The position numbers were made by a program, and so were the translations under genes. A model generated the notes under the pieces. That model did no database searches, had not been told where the DNA came from, and worked only from the letters and a program-made list of their open reading frames with translations. From JANMMJ01 sp964543235 (GTDB lineage: Bacteria; Pseudomonadota; Alphaproteobacteria; Rhizobiales; Aestuariivirgaceae), in the NCBI GenBank assembly GCA_964543235.1, contig CAZIXE010000005.1, positions 32,471 through 96,470 of the forward strand: DNA of 64,000 bases, given 5' to 3'. Below are positions 53,367 to 62,641 of the stretch, piece by piece. How positions within the stretch are numbered: the stretch's first letter is position 1; each line of letters opens with the position of its first letter.

Positions 53367-54332
53367 CTAGCGGTCCTTCGTGTAGGGAATGCCGCTGGCC
53401 CTCGGCGGGATCGACTTGCCAATGAACCCTGCGAGCAACACCACCGTTAGCACATAGGGCAGCATGTTTATGAACTGCACCGGGATCGCCACACCAAAAA
53501 CGGGGATCCCCTGCAGCCGTGTTCCCAGCGCTGACAGGTACCCGAACAGCAGGCAGGCCCAAAGCGCCGGCCAGGCGCGCCAATTGGCGAAGATCAGTGC
53601 CGCCAAAGCCATGAAGCCGCGGCCAGCCGTCATGTCGCGAACGAAACTCGCGGAAAGCGAGGTGGAAATGAACGTTCCTGCCACGCCGCACAGCAGTCCG
53701 GCCAGTACGACTGCCAGATAGCGCAGCCTCATCACCGAGATGCCGGCCGTATCGACCGCATGCGGGTTCTCGCCCACCGCCCGAAGCCTCAGGCCGAAGC
53801 GGGTTCTGGCCAGCGCCCATGCACTGAGCGGCACCATTGCCAACGCAATATAGGTGAGAATCGAGTGGCCCGAAACAATGCGCGCCAGCCAGCCAAGCCC
53901 GGGCACGTCGTAGAGCATCGAGAAAAACGGCAGATCGACACGCATGAATCGCGCCGTATCGGGCAATGCCGGCGTTCGCCCCCCTTCCTTGAACCATTCA
54001 TTGCCAAGCACCACCGCAAGGCCCGCCGCCAGCATGTTGATGGCAACACCCGATACAACCTGGTTACCGCGCTGATTGATCGAGGCATATCCATGCACCA
54101 GTGCAAAGCCGAGCGAAACGGTGACGGCAAGCAGAAGCGCCAGCCAGGGGTTGCCAAAATAGGCGGCCGCTGCCGCAGCGGTGAATGCCGCTGCCAGCAT
54201 CTTGCCTTCGAGCCCGATATCCACGATCCCCGAGCGCTCAGACCACAGCCCGGCGAGGCAGGCAAGGATCAACGGCACCGAAAGCCGGATCGTGGAGGAA
54301 AGCGTTTCCGCACCGAAGAAGAGCTCGAGCAT
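53367..54332 (-). CDS. Nucleoside ABC transporter, permease 2
   Basis: A 321-residue RbsC-like permease of the BMP/NupQ group, mostly hydrophobic. It contains DIGLEGKMLAAAF near the N-terminus and the loop FGLRLRAVGENPHAVDTAGI. The starts and stops of the two permeases share 1 base. Confidence 0.92.
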   Translation of the reverse strand: MLELFFGAETLSSTIRLSVPLILACLAGLWSERSGIVDIGLEGKMLAAAFTAAAAAAYFGNPWLALLLAVTVSLGFALVHGYASINQRGNQVVSGVAINMLAAGLAVVLGNEWFKEGGRTPALPDTARFMRVDLPFFSMLYDVPGLGWLARIVSGHSILTYIALAMVPLSAWALARTRFGLRLRAVGENPHAVDTAGISVMRLRYLAVVLAGLLCGVAGTFISTSLSASFVRDMTAGRGFMALAALIFANWRAWPALWACLLFGYLSALGTRLQGIPVFGVAIPVQFINMLPYVLTVVLLAGFIGKSIPPRASGIPYTKDR

Positions 54333-55429
54333 CAGTCCTCCGGCTTGAGGAGAAGGGCTGCGACATAGGGACGAAACGTATGTTCCAGCGCGCCCATGAA
54401 CAGGATGACGAGGCCCTGGATCACCACGATCATGTCGCGGTTGATTTCAGGTTTGGCGAATGAGAGTTCCGTGCCGCCCTGGTACAGGAGGCCGAAGAGC
54501 ATGGCCGACAGCACGATGCCGAGCGGGTGCGACCGGCCCATGAGGGCCACGGCAATTCCGACAAAGCCGGCTCCCTGCACATATTCAAGAACCAGCCGGT
54601 GCTGCGCGCCGAGCACCTCATTCACCGCCATGAGCCCGGCAAGCCCGCCCGACACGGCCATTGCCATGATGATGATGCGCTGCGGATTGATACCGGCATA
54701 GACGGCGGCGTCCGTGTTGGCTCCCACTGCACGGATTTCGTAACCGGGCTTGGTGCGCCAAAGGAAGTACCAGATGGCCCAGGCCACAAAGAGCGCCAGG
54801 AACAGCGTCGGGTTGAGTGGCGTCGACGGCAGCCGGTAGTCGAAGAATTCTCTGGCGATTTCGCGGAAGCTCATGATGTATGCGCCGCTGATCTCGCGAC
54901 TCTCCACGGCCATCTTGCCCACCGGCCTGAGCCAGTAGTTGATGAGATAGACCATGAGGCTTGCGGCGATGAAGTTGAACATGATGGTCGTGATGACGAT
55001 GTGGCTGCCGCGCTTTGCCTGCAGATAGCCCGGAATGACGCCCCAGATGGCGCCGAACAGGGCGGAGGCAAGAATGGCCAGCGGTATGACCACCGGCCAG
55101 GGCAGCAGTTCCAGACTGAGCCCCACCAATGTGGCGCCGAGGCCCGCAAAATAGGCTTGGCCCTCGCCGCCGATATTGAACAGTCCGGCATGGAAAGCAA
55201 CGGCCACAGCGAGTCCCGTGAAAATGAAGTTCGTGGCGTAGTAGAGCAGGTAGCCCCAGCCCTTCAGCGATCCGACCGCGCCCTTGAGCATGATCCACAT
55301 GGCCTCGATCGGATTCTCGCCGATGATAACGACAACCAGACCGGAAACGATGAGCGCCACCGTGAGATTGAGCAATGGAATGAGGCCGACATCCGCCCAG
55401 GTTGGAAGCTCGCCACGCCCACTTGCCAT
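54332..55429 (-). CDS. Nucleoside ABC transporter, permease 1
   Basis: A 365-residue permease of the NupP/YufP group with eight or more hydrophobic segments. Seen: FNIGGEGQAYFAGLGATL, GSHIVITTIMFNFIAASL and the loop KPGYEIRAVGANTDAAVYAGI. Its start shares 1 base with the ATPase stop. Confidence 0.92.
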   Translation of the reverse strand: MASGRGELPTWADVGLIPLLNLTVALIVSGLVVVIIGENPIEAMWIMLKGAVGSLKGWGYLLYYATNFIFTGLAVAVAFHAGLFNIGGEGQAYFAGLGATLVGLSLELLPWPVVIPLAILASALFGAIWGVIPGYLQAKRGSHIVITTIMFNFIAASLMVYLINYWLRPVGKMAVESREISGAYIMSFREIAREFFDYRLPSTPLNPTLFLALFVAWAIWYFLWRTKPGYEIRAVGANTDAAVYAGINPQRIIIMAMAVSGGLAGLMAVNEVLGAQHRLVLEYVQGAGFVGIAVALMGRSHPLGIVLSAMLFGLLYQGGTELSFAKPEINRDMIVVIQGLVILFMGALEHTFRPYVAALLLKPED

Positions 55430-56946
55430 TATGCGGCTTCCCGTGTGACGCCAGCCATGAGCAGGCCGATCTCGCGCTCGTCAGCCTCGGGCCCGCGCTC
55501 GCCCATGATCTTGCCCGCAAACATGACCAGGATACGGTCGGACAGCGAACGAATCTCGTCAAGTTCGACCGACACGAGCAGGATGGCCTTTCCCTGGTCG
55601 CGAAGCTGGATGATGCGCCTGTGGATGAATTCGATGGCGCCAATGTCGACTCCACGCGTCGGCTGCCCGACGATCAGAAGGTCCGGGTCACGCTCGATCT
55701 CGCGTGCCAGGATGATCTTCTGCTGGTTGCCGCCAGAAAACTTGGCGCTTTTGAGATAGGGGTCCGGTGGCCGAACATCGAATTCTTGCATCTCCTTCCG
55801 GCAGCGGTCGACCACCGCGACGCGGTCGAGCCGGAAACCTTTCCCGAGCCTTTCGTCGAAATGCCAGCCGAGAATGCTGGACTCCGAGGCATCGAACGAG
55901 GTGATAAGTCCGCGATGCTGCCGGTCTTCTGGGACGTGCGCCAGGCCCTCGCGCCGGAGATAGCGTGGGTCACCGAGCATACCGCAGCTCTTGCTTTCGA
56001 AGATGATCTCGCCTGATGTCGGCTTGGTGATGCCTGCAACAAGGTCGAGCAGTTCCGACTGCCCGTTTCCCGACACCCCGGCAATGCCCACGATCTCGCC
56101 CTTGCGTACCGAGAAGGAAACATTGTCCACGCGGGGCGTTCCCTTGCGGTCCCGCCACGTTACGTTCTTGAGCTCAAGCACCACCTCGCCGGGATTCGCT
56201 TTGCCTTTCTGCACGCGAAGCAGCACCCGCCGTCCCACCATCAGCTCCGCCAGTTCTTCGACCGTCGTGTCCTTCGTCTGTTTGGTTGCCACCATCTCAC
56301 CGCGCCGCATCACCGAGACGCGGTCGGTAATTGCCATGATCTCGCGCAGCTTGTGGGTGATGAAGATCACCGTCTTGCCCTGGTCGCGCAACTGTCCAAG
56401 GATACGAAACAGGTGATCAGCCTCGTCTGGCGTCAGGACGCCGGTCGGTTCGTCCAGGATCAGGACCTCCGCTCCCTTGAACAAGGCCTTGAGGATTTCT
56501 ACCCGCTGCTGCAGGCCGACCGGAAGTTCGCCGACGATCGCGTCGGGATCGACATCGAGCTCATAATCATGCGCCAGACGGGTGAGCTCGGCCCGCGCCT
56601 TGTCGAGGGCCGGTCCGATCAGGGCTCCGCCTTCAGCACCGAGCACCACGTTCTCAAGTACTGTGAAGTTGTCGACGAGCATGAAATGCTGGTGCACCAT
56701 GCCGATGCCGTGTGATATCGCATCCGCCGAAGATCGAACCTTGACGGTTTGGCCCTTGATGCGGATTTCACCCTTGTCGGCATGATAGAAGCCGAACAGG
56801 ATCGACATCAGTGTCGATTTTCCGGCGCCGTTTTCGCCGATGATACCGTGGATCGAGCCTGTTCCGATGCTCAGCGACACATCCTTGTTCGCGTGCACTG
56901 CGCCGAAACGCTTGTCGATTCCGATCAGTTCGATGGCCGGGGTCAC
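55429..56946 (-). CDS. Nucleoside ABC transporter, tandem-domain ATPase
   Basis: A 505-residue protein with two ABC domains, as in RbsA/NupO. Domain 1 has a full Walker A (GENGAGKSTLMSILFG), signature VGLQQRVEILKAL and Walker B EVLILDEPTGVL. Domain 2 has the degenerate Walker A GVSGNGQSELLD and signature FSGGNQQKIILAREI. This asymmetry is normal for the group. It lies 64 bases after the binding-protein gene, separated by a stem-loop. Confidence 0.94.
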   Translation of the reverse strand: MTPAIELIGIDKRFGAVHANKDVSLSIGTGSIHGIIGENGAGKSTLMSILFGFYHADKGEIRIKGQTVKVRSSADAISHGIGMVHQHFMLVDNFTVLENVVLGAEGGALIGPALDKARAELTRLAHDYELDVDPDAIVGELPVGLQQRVEILKALFKGAEVLILDEPTGVLTPDEADHLFRILGQLRDQGKTVIFITHKLREIMAITDRVSVMRRGEMVATKQTKDTTVEELAELMVGRRVLLRVQKGKANPGEVVLELKNVTWRDRKGTPRVDNVSFSVRKGEIVGIAGVSGNGQSELLDLVAGITKPTSGEIIFESKSCGMLGDPRYLRREGLAHVPEDRQHRGLITSFDASESSILGWHFDERLGKGFRLDRVAVVDRCRKEMQEFDVRPPDPYLKSAKFSGGNQQKIILAREIERDPDLLIVGQPTRGVDIGAIEFIHRRIIQLRDQGKAILLVSVELDEIRSLSDRILVMFAGKIMGERGPEADEREIGLLMAGVTREAA

Positions 56947-56973
56947 TTGCCTCTAGCCCTGCCGGGAGGGTTT

Positions 56974-56997
56974 GGGACTCCCGTTGCCGGGAGTCCC
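56974..56997 (-). other. Stem-loop between the nucleoside-binding protein and ATPase genes
   Basis: A perfect 10-bp stem (56974-56983 with 56988-56997) with a 4-base loop. No T-run follows on the minus strand, so it is probably an mRNA-stabilising element that raises binding-protein output. Confidence 0.7.
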
Positions 56998-57010
56998 GGT
57001 CGGGATTCGC

Positions 57011-58009
57011 CTATTGCACGGGGCAGGTGTTGTCAGCCATGTAGTCATGCACCTTGATGGCGCCGGAAACAATGTCCGCCTTGGCCTTCTCGACGGCAGC
57101 CACCATGTCCTCCGTGACCAGCGGCTTGTTGTTTTCGTCCATCGCGTAGCCGACGCCATCCTCGGCGAGGCCGAGTTCCTTGATGCCGGCCTTGAAGGTT
57201 CCGTCCTTGCCGTCCTTCATCACGTTGTACACTGCGACGTCCACGCGCTTCAGCATGGAGGTCAGCACCTTGCCGGGATGGAGATGGTTCTGATTGGCGT
57301 CGACGCCGATCGACAGCGCGCCGCCATCGGCGGCAGCCTGCAGCACGCCAAGTCCCGTTGCGCCCGCCGCCGCATAGATGACGTCGGCACCCTGCGCCAT
57401 CTGGCTCTTGGTGATCTCGCCACCCTTGACGGGATCGTTCCAGGCAGCCCCCGTGTCGCCGGTCATGTTCTGAAACACCGTGGAATCGCCTCTTGTCGCC
57501 TTGACACCCTGCACATAACCACAGGCGAACTTGTGGATCAGCGGAATGTCCATGCCGCCGACAAAGCCGACCTTCCCGGACTTCGAGGCCATCGCCGCCA
57601 TGATGCCGACGAGATAGGAGCCTTCGTGCTCCTTGAACACGATCGACTGCACGTTGGGCAGATCGACCACCATGTCGACAATTGCAAACTTGAGCTCCGG
57701 ATACTCCTTCGCGACTTTCTCGACCGCCGCCGCCTGGGCAAAGCCCGCGGCGATGATGGGGCTGTAGCCCTGGTCGGCAAAATTGCGGATGGCCTGCTCG
57801 CGCTGGGCTTCGTTGGCGATTTCGAACTCGCCGTACTGGATGCCGGACTCAGCCTTGAACTTTTCCGAGCCGTTATACATGCTCTCGTTGAACGACTTGT
57901 CGAACTTGCCGCCGATATCGAAAACGATGGCAGGTTTGTCGTCCGCAGCAAAGGCCGAAGCGGCCGTCAGCGCCGAAAAGGCAGCGGCGGCGAGCAGTTT
58001 TTTGATCAT
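57011..58009 (-). CDS. BMP-family nucleoside-binding protein
   Basis: A 332-residue periplasmic binding protein of the BMP/Med (PnrA, NupN) family. The signal peptide MIKKLLAAAAFSALTAASAFA has no lipobox, unlike many Firmicute members. Family features: FDIGGKFDKSFNESMYNG, VGFVGGMDIPLIHKFACGY, VIYAAAGATGLGVLQAA and SIGVDANQNHL. ATG 58009 is preceded by GGGAGA. It leads the eight-gene nucleoside operon. Confidence 0.94.
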   Translation of the reverse strand: MIKKLLAAAAFSALTAASAFAADDKPAIVFDIGGKFDKSFNESMYNGSEKFKAESGIQYGEFEIANEAQREQAIRNFADQGYSPIIAAGFAQAAAVEKVAKEYPELKFAIVDMVVDLPNVQSIVFKEHEGSYLVGIMAAMASKSGKVGFVGGMDIPLIHKFACGYVQGVKATRGDSTVFQNMTGDTGAAWNDPVKGGEITKSQMAQGADVIYAAAGATGLGVLQAAADGGALSIGVDANQNHLHPGKVLTSMLKRVDVAVYNVMKDGKDGTFKAGIKELGLAEDGVGYAMDENNKPLVTEDMVAAVEKAKADIVSGAIKVHDYMADNTCPVQ

Positions 58010-58116
58010 GGAGCGTCTCCCTCGAATTTTGACCGGCTGATCAAGCCTTGCCGCATGTTGACGCGAACTTCCTGCAATTTGCAAGCGGCATTGGAGGCGT
58101 CACCGGGAGAACGGGC

Positions 58117-58145
58117 TTGACAGGCCAAGGGATCCGTGTTAGGAA
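58117..58145 (+). promoter_or_regulatory. Predicted promoter of the SPFH gene
   Basis: TTGACA (58117-58122), a 17-base spacer, then TAGGAA (58140-58145); start predicted near 58152, 18 bases before the ATG. Confidence 0.5.
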
Positions 58146-58169
58146 AATAATCGTGAACTGGAGGCTGTG

Positions 58170-59939
58170 ATGGATTATGTGGTCATTGGCTCGATTTTCA
58201 TCGTGATCGGCGCGGTGATTCTGGCCGGCCGTCGCCGGGCCGCTTCTGGCCCGTCATCCGCCAACCCGATGGGCGCGCTGGTGCAGTCACCGGTCGTGGG
58301 TCTGGCCATGATCTTCTTCGGGATTCTCGCCCTCGCCTCTACCTCGTTCGTTCTGATCGGCGCCGATAAGGTCGGGCACCTGAAGCGCATCTATCTGGCT
58401 TCCGACCTGCCGCCCGGACATGTCGTTGCCCTCCCCGGCCAGAAAGGCCCGCAGGCTGAACTCCTGGGACCCGGGTTCCACTTCCGCCCCTTGCTCAACG
58501 TCTTGAATGAGGTGGAACAGCTGGACGTCGTTGCCATTCCGGAGGGTTTCTATGGCCAGGTCACGGCCAAGGACGGCAAGCCCATGCCGGAAGGCATGTT
58601 CATCGCCCCGGTAATTCCTGACGACAGGTTGGCCGCGATGCTTGATGCCCAGACCTTCCTGGAAAATGGCGGATTCCGCGGTCCGCAGGAGACCGTTCTC
58701 AAGCCCGGAATCTACCGGCTCAACCGCTATCTCTTCAACGTGCGGATCGACGAGGGAACGGCGGCCACCATCATCCCGACTGGCCATGTGGGCGTGGTGA
58801 AGTCCAACGTCGCGCAGCCCGGGATCAACTGCAAGGAGGAGCTGGTGCGGGTAAGCCAGGCCCAGCATGACAGTGACGCGCTTTCGGTACCGCTGGTGCC
58901 GAAGGGCTGTATCGGCCTCTGGAAGGAGCCATTGCTGCCAGGTGCCTATTACCTCAACCGCCACGCCTATGAAGTCACGCTGATCGAGACCAGGGTCCAG
59001 ACCTGGGAGTACAAGGGCGGTTACACCCGCCGCATCATCGATTTGCAGATTGATCAGCAGGGCAACCTCAAGCAGACCGAACGCACGGTGGAAGAAAAAA
59101 TGCCTGACACGGCCGTCGACAAGGCGGTCTTCGTCAAGGTGGAGGGCTGGGACATCCCGCAGGAACTGCGCGTCGTCGCTCAGGTTTCACCTGAAAACGC
59201 GCCGATCGTGACTGGTTCGGTCGGCGGTATTCAGGAGATCGAACACAGAATCCTGACTCCGCTGATCCGCTCCATCGTGAGAAACGTGGCTGGGTCCAAC
59301 ATCCGCGTGCCGAAGAAGGAAGGTGACAAGATCATTGGTTTCGAGGAACGCGCGACTCACGTCCTGGACTTGATCGAAAACCGCGAGGCGATCGAAGAGA
59401 CGATCGAGCAGATCATCAAGCTCGAAGCCCGCAAGGCCGGCGTCGAGATCAAGGAAATCAGACTGGGCGAGCCGGCCATTCCACCGGAGATCCTCATCGC
59501 CAGACTCCGGCAACAACTGGCAGACCAGCTGGGACAGGCCTACCGGCGAGAAACCGAGGCCCAGAAGGAACGGATCGAGACTGAACAGGCGAGAGCCACC
59601 GCCGACGAACAGCCACGCCTGGTCCAGGCCCAGATCGCGGTGCAGGTGGCCAACCAGCGCGAGGCCGAGCGCGCGGCCCTGGGGCGTGCCGAGCGCCAGT
59701 ATCTCGAAGAGATCGCCCGCGGCCAGCGTGCCCAGGCTGAAGTCTTGGGTCAGGATCGCGTGGCCTTGCTGCAGGGGCTCGAGAAAGTTCTGTCATCGTT
59801 GGAACGCGAACCGCAACTGGTCGCCCTCGTCGGCAAGCTGGTACCGAACACTGTGGTCAATGGTTCAGGGATCGAAGGTGCCGCCGCCATCATCTCCAAC
59901 GCGCTCGGCCAGCGCAGCCCGCCCGTCGCGCCGCAATAG
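58170..59939 (+). CDS. SPFH/band 7 domain membrane protein
   Basis: A 589-residue protein with two N-terminal membrane segments (about 5-20 and 43-65), an SPFH region (HVGVVKSNVAQPG, GWDIPQELRVVAQV), then a long charged coiled coil (about 430-520, rich in Gln/Glu/Arg/Ala) and a short C-terminal hydrophobic patch. SPFH proteins form large membrane rings that organise proteases or lipid domains. No NfeD-type partner gene is next to it. ATG 58170 has GGAGG five bases upstream; GTG 58167 is too close to that site. Confidence 0.87.
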   Translation: MDYVVIGSIFIVIGAVILAGRRRAASGPSSANPMGALVQSPVVGLAMIFFGILALASTSFVLIGADKVGHLKRIYLASDLPPGHVVALPGQKGPQAELLGPGFHFRPLLNVLNEVEQLDVVAIPEGFYGQVTAKDGKPMPEGMFIAPVIPDDRLAAMLDAQTFLENGGFRGPQETVLKPGIYRLNRYLFNVRIDEGTAATIIPTGHVGVVKSNVAQPGINCKEELVRVSQAQHDSDALSVPLVPKGCIGLWKEPLLPGAYYLNRHAYEVTLIETRVQTWEYKGGYTRRIIDLQIDQQGNLKQTERTVEEKMPDTAVDKAVFVKVEGWDIPQELRVVAQVSPENAPIVTGSVGGIQEIEHRILTPLIRSIVRNVAGSNIRVPKKEGDKIIGFEERATHVLDLIENREAIEETIEQIIKLEARKAGVEIKEIRLGEPAIPPEILIARLRQQLADQLGQAYRRETEAQKERIETEQARATADEQPRLVQAQIAVQVANQREAERAALGRAERQYLEEIARGQRAQAEVLGQDRVALLQGLEKVLSSLEREPQLVALVGKLVPNTVVNGSGIEGAAAIISNALGQRSPPVAPQ

Positions 59940-60122
59940 CCCCGGCGGACCCGTTCCAGAGCCAGTCTGGCTGCGTTAGATGAAGTCTGGCGGCTTCGCT
60001 TCGACAGGCAGGCCGTGAGCCGATCGGGTATTGTCGCCCTACGCGCCCCATTGTCCGGCAGCCAGAAACCGGATTAGCCTGCCGCCCGCCGGGACATCAC
60101 AATCAGCGATTCGGATCTGATC
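59940..60122. other. Spacer between the SPFH and membrane-protein genes
   Basis: 183 bases without a recognisable gene. No good terminator hairpin with a T-run is seen. Confidence 0.4.
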
Positions 60123-60542
60123 ATGAACCAAGCCCTTCTGTTCTTGCATTTCGTCGGCCTGATGGCGGGAGCCGCCGGCGGCCTGGCCAGCGGCGTTATC
60201 ATGCGCCGCGCCCTGAGCATGCCCGCCGGGGAGGCACAGGTGGTCAGGGGACTGGGACCTCTGCTCGCCAATGTCGCCGCGATCGGCGTTGGGCTGTTGT
60301 GGGTCACCGGACTGATCATGGTGTGGAGCAAATGGGACGGCTTGGCGAGCTTGCCCACACTGTTCTGGGTCAAGGCGATCTTCATCGCGACACTGACAGC
60401 ATTCACCATCCTTACCCACATGGCCTATGCCGAGATCCGCAAAGGCAACACAGCTGCTGCCGCCAGATTGCCGCGAATCGGTCCGGCGTCGGGCGTTTCG
60501 GCCTTTCTCGCTGTGCTCTTCGCAGTGATCGCCTTCAGCTGA
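60123..60542 (+). CDS. Small four-helix membrane protein of unknown function
   Basis: A 139-residue hydrophobic protein. About four membrane segments are predicted by eye (residues 4-24, 45-66, 78-98, 118-138), with His in FLHFVGLM and LTHMAY. The pattern vaguely recalls heme- or copper-related small membrane proteins such as HemJ/CopD-like ones, but I cannot assign a family. No ribosome binding site is obvious. It converges on the aldolase gene with 14 bases between stops. Confidence 0.7.
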   Translation: MNQALLFLHFVGLMAGAAGGLASGVIMRRALSMPAGEAQVVRGLGPLLANVAAIGVGLLWVTGLIMVWSKWDGLASLPTLFWVKAIFIATLTAFTILTHMAYAEIRKGNTAAAARLPRIGPASGVSAFLAVLFAVIAFS

Positions 60543-60556
60543 CTGATCGCGCTGCT

Positions 60557-61318
60557 TCAGCGCCGCCATTCCGTCGTCTGGCGCACGAGCTGTCCCAGCA
60601 TCAGCACATCGAAACCATGTAGCAGGAGCCTGTAGCCGCGGGCCATGAGTGCGCGCGTCTGCTCCGCATTGAGTGCCGCTCCGCCAAGCGGCAGTCCGGC
60701 GGCGAAGACCGCCCTCTCGATTCTGGCCATCGCCTCCTTGAAGGCCGGTGCATCAAATTGGCCCGATACACCCAAGTCGGTGGTGAGATCGAAGGATCCG
60801 ACGACAATGCAGTCAATGCCCTCGACCGCGCAGATGGCATCGATGTTGCGCACTGCCTCTGCTGTTTCGATCGTGATCATCACGACAGTGCTCTCGCCTC
60901 GCTCGGCGAGATAGCCGAACAGGGAGGTGCCCCAACGCGCATGACCGACAAACGGCCCCCAGCCGCGCTTGCCGCCTGGCGGGTAGCGCGTCAGCGCCAC
61001 GCAGTTCGCGGCATCCTCCGCCGTGTTGACGAGCGGAAAGCAGATGCCGTCTGCGCCGGCATCGAGCGCCCGCTTGACCCAGACTTCGTCGCCCTTGGGC
61101 ACCCTGACCAGCGGTGCACACGCCGTGCCGGCCGTTGCCGCGATCATGGCGTGCAGCGACTCCGGCCCGATGGGGCCATGCTCGAGGTCGATGATGACCC
61201 AGGAGGCGCCGGCCGCCGCGATTGCCTGCACGCTGACAGCCGAGGGAATGAGGCACATGTAGCCTGCTACTGTTTCACCGGCGCGAAGCCGCTGTTTCAG
61301 TTCTCTTGCCTGCATCAT
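60557..61318 (-). CDS. HpcH/HpaI-family aldolase
   Basis: A 253-residue class II pyruvate aldolase. Seen: SWVIIDLEHGPIG with the catalytic His, RVPKGDEVWVKRALDAGADGI (in parts: RVPKGD, ALDAGADGI), RYPPGGKRGWGP and the metal-binding Glu in MITIETAEAV and Asp in VVGSFDLTTDLG. Members cleave 2-keto-3-deoxy sugar acids or 4-hydroxy-2-oxo acids. ATG 61318 has GGAG in front. It is alone and not linked to the catabolic island. Confidence 0.9.
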   Translation of the reverse strand: MMQARELKQRLRAGETVAGYMCLIPSAVSVQAIAAAGASWVIIDLEHGPIGPESLHAMIAATAGTACAPLVRVPKGDEVWVKRALDAGADGICFPLVNTAEDAANCVALTRYPPGGKRGWGPFVGHARWGTSLFGYLAERGESTVVMITIETAEAVRNIDAICAVEGIDCIVVGSFDLTTDLGVSGQFDAPAFKEAMARIERAVFAAGLPLGGAALNAEQTRALMARGYRLLLHGFDVLMLGQLVRQTTEWRR

Positions 61319-61421
61319 GTGGACTCCATGGGCGGCTGCCGGACCGCGCATTTGCAGGTGCGCCGGTAGCCGGCGCAGCTTAGTTGCATTATTGGAGGCA
61401 GGCGATAATTGCTTTCGCCAC

Positions 61422-61586
61422 TCACTGTTTCTTCGGAGCCCGTGGCGGACGAGACAGCGGCAGGTCCCTTGGTTGACCGGCATGCTCGCTATGTCCGATC
61501 GCCACCGGGTCGCTGGCCGGAAACGAGCCCGCGAGGGCCTTGTCCAGCTCATCTTCAATTTGCTGCTGGGGGCGGTTCTTGTCCAT
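61422..61586 (-). CDS. 54-residue protein with SFPASDP motif
   Basis: A small soluble, acidic-then-basic protein: MDKNRPQQQIEDELDKALAG, then SFPASDPVA, then a Pro/Arg/Lys tail. Short proteins with L-D-K/E-A-L-x-x-SFPASDP occur widely in alphaproteobacteria without known function. A GGGGAG site 7 bases before ATG 61586 supports real translation. The longer frame to 61622 has no such site. Confidence 0.72.
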   Translation of the reverse strand: MDKNRPQQQIEDELDKALAGSFPASDPVAIGHSEHAGQPRDLPLSRPPRAPKKQ

Positions 61587-61696
61587 TTGCACTCCCCAAA
61601 TTCGTACTGTTGCTACCGCCAACCGTAAGAAACAGTGTGGCGATTCGGCGGCCGGGCCGTGCCGCGTGCGGTTGCTGACTCTCTTCCGGGGCCGGG

Positions 61697-62638
61697 CTAG
61701 CTTTTCCGCTGCTCGACCGCATCCCAGATCATCGCCGCGATGTCGGCGCCACCAAAGCGCCGGACTTCGCGGATGCCGGTCGGCGAAGTCACATTGATCT
61801 CGGTGAGGTAGTCGCCGATCACGTCGATACCGACAAAGATGAGGCCGCGCGCCTTGAGCTCCGGTCCGATTGTCGCGCAGATCTCCTCGTCACGCCTGGT
61901 AAGTGTGGTAGGCTCCGGCCTACCGCCCACATGCATGTTGGAGCGGCTCTCATGCGCGGCCGGTACCCGGTTGATGGCACCCGCTGCCCTGCCATCGACA
62001 AGGATGATGCGCTTGTCGCCCTGGCGGACGGCCGGAAGGTACTTCTGCGCAATGAAGGGCTCGCGGAACGCTTGGGTGAAGAGCTCAAGAAGGGAAGAGA
62101 AATTCTGATCGCCCTCGGCCAGCCGGAACACGCCGGCGCCGCCATTGCCGTAGAGCGGCTTCAGGATGATGTCGCCATGCCTGTCGCGAAAATCAGCAAT
62201 CTCGCCGGGATCCCGGGTGATGAGCGTCGGCGGCATCAGCTCCGGATAGCGGGTGACGAAGATTTTCTCTGGCGCATTGCGCACCTCTGCCGGATCATTC
62301 ACAACCAGCGTTCTCGGATGAATGTGTTCCAGAAGATGCGTGGCGGTGATGTAGCCCATGTCGAAGGGCGGATCCTGGCGCATCAGCACCACGTCGAAAT
62401 GGCCGAGTTCGGCGCGCCGCTCCGGGCCGGCCGAGAAGTGGTCCCCGGCCACATCTCGCACTTCGACATCGCGGCCCGTGGCGTAGAGCCGGTTGCCTTC
62501 AAGTGCCAGCGTTCCCGGCTGATAGTAGAAGAGCCCATGCCCCCGGCGCTGCGCCTCCAGCATCAGTGCAAAGGTCGAATCGCCCGCAATGTTGATCCGT
62601 TCGATTGGATCCATCTGTATGGCAACGCTCAGCACCAT
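61697..62638 (-). CDS. gshB: Glutathione synthetase
   Basis: A 313-residue ATP-grasp enzyme that joins gamma-glutamylcysteine and glycine. Seen: AIQMDPIERINIAGDSTFAL at the N-terminus, VVLMRQDPPFDMGYITATHLLE, the ATP-grasp core ILKPLYGNGGAGVFR and the C-terminal LTEINVTSPTGIRE with Mg-binding residues. It lies 3 bases after yraN, in the conserved rsmI-yraN-gshB order. Confidence 0.96.
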   Translation of the reverse strand: MVLSVAIQMDPIERINIAGDSTFALMLEAQRRGHGLFYYQPGTLALEGNRLYATGRDVEVRDVAGDHFSAGPERRAELGHFDVVLMRQDPPFDMGYITATHLLEHIHPRTLVVNDPAEVRNAPEKIFVTRYPELMPPTLITRDPGEIADFRDRHGDIILKPLYGNGGAGVFRLAEGDQNFSSLLELFTQAFREPFIAQKYLPAVRQGDKRIILVDGRAAGAINRVPAAHESRSNMHVGGRPEPTTLTRRDEEICATIGPELKARGLIFVGIDVIGDYLTEINVTSPTGIREVRRFGGADIAAMIWDAVEQRKS

Positions 62639-62641
62639 CGC

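Noticed and set aside
54527..55759. Long plus-strand open frame opposite the nucleoside permease and ATPase
   Set aside because: Composition (Gly/Arg/His-rich) is typical of antisense frames in GC-rich DNA; the transporter genes explain the region.
56972..58120. Long plus-strand open frame opposite the BMP binding protein
   Set aside because: Shadow of the binding-protein gene; no start signal or domain.
60549..60563. Hairpin GCGCTG-CTT-CAGCGC between two convergent genes
   Set aside because: The stem is only 6 bp, has no T-run, and partly lies in the aldolase coding end.
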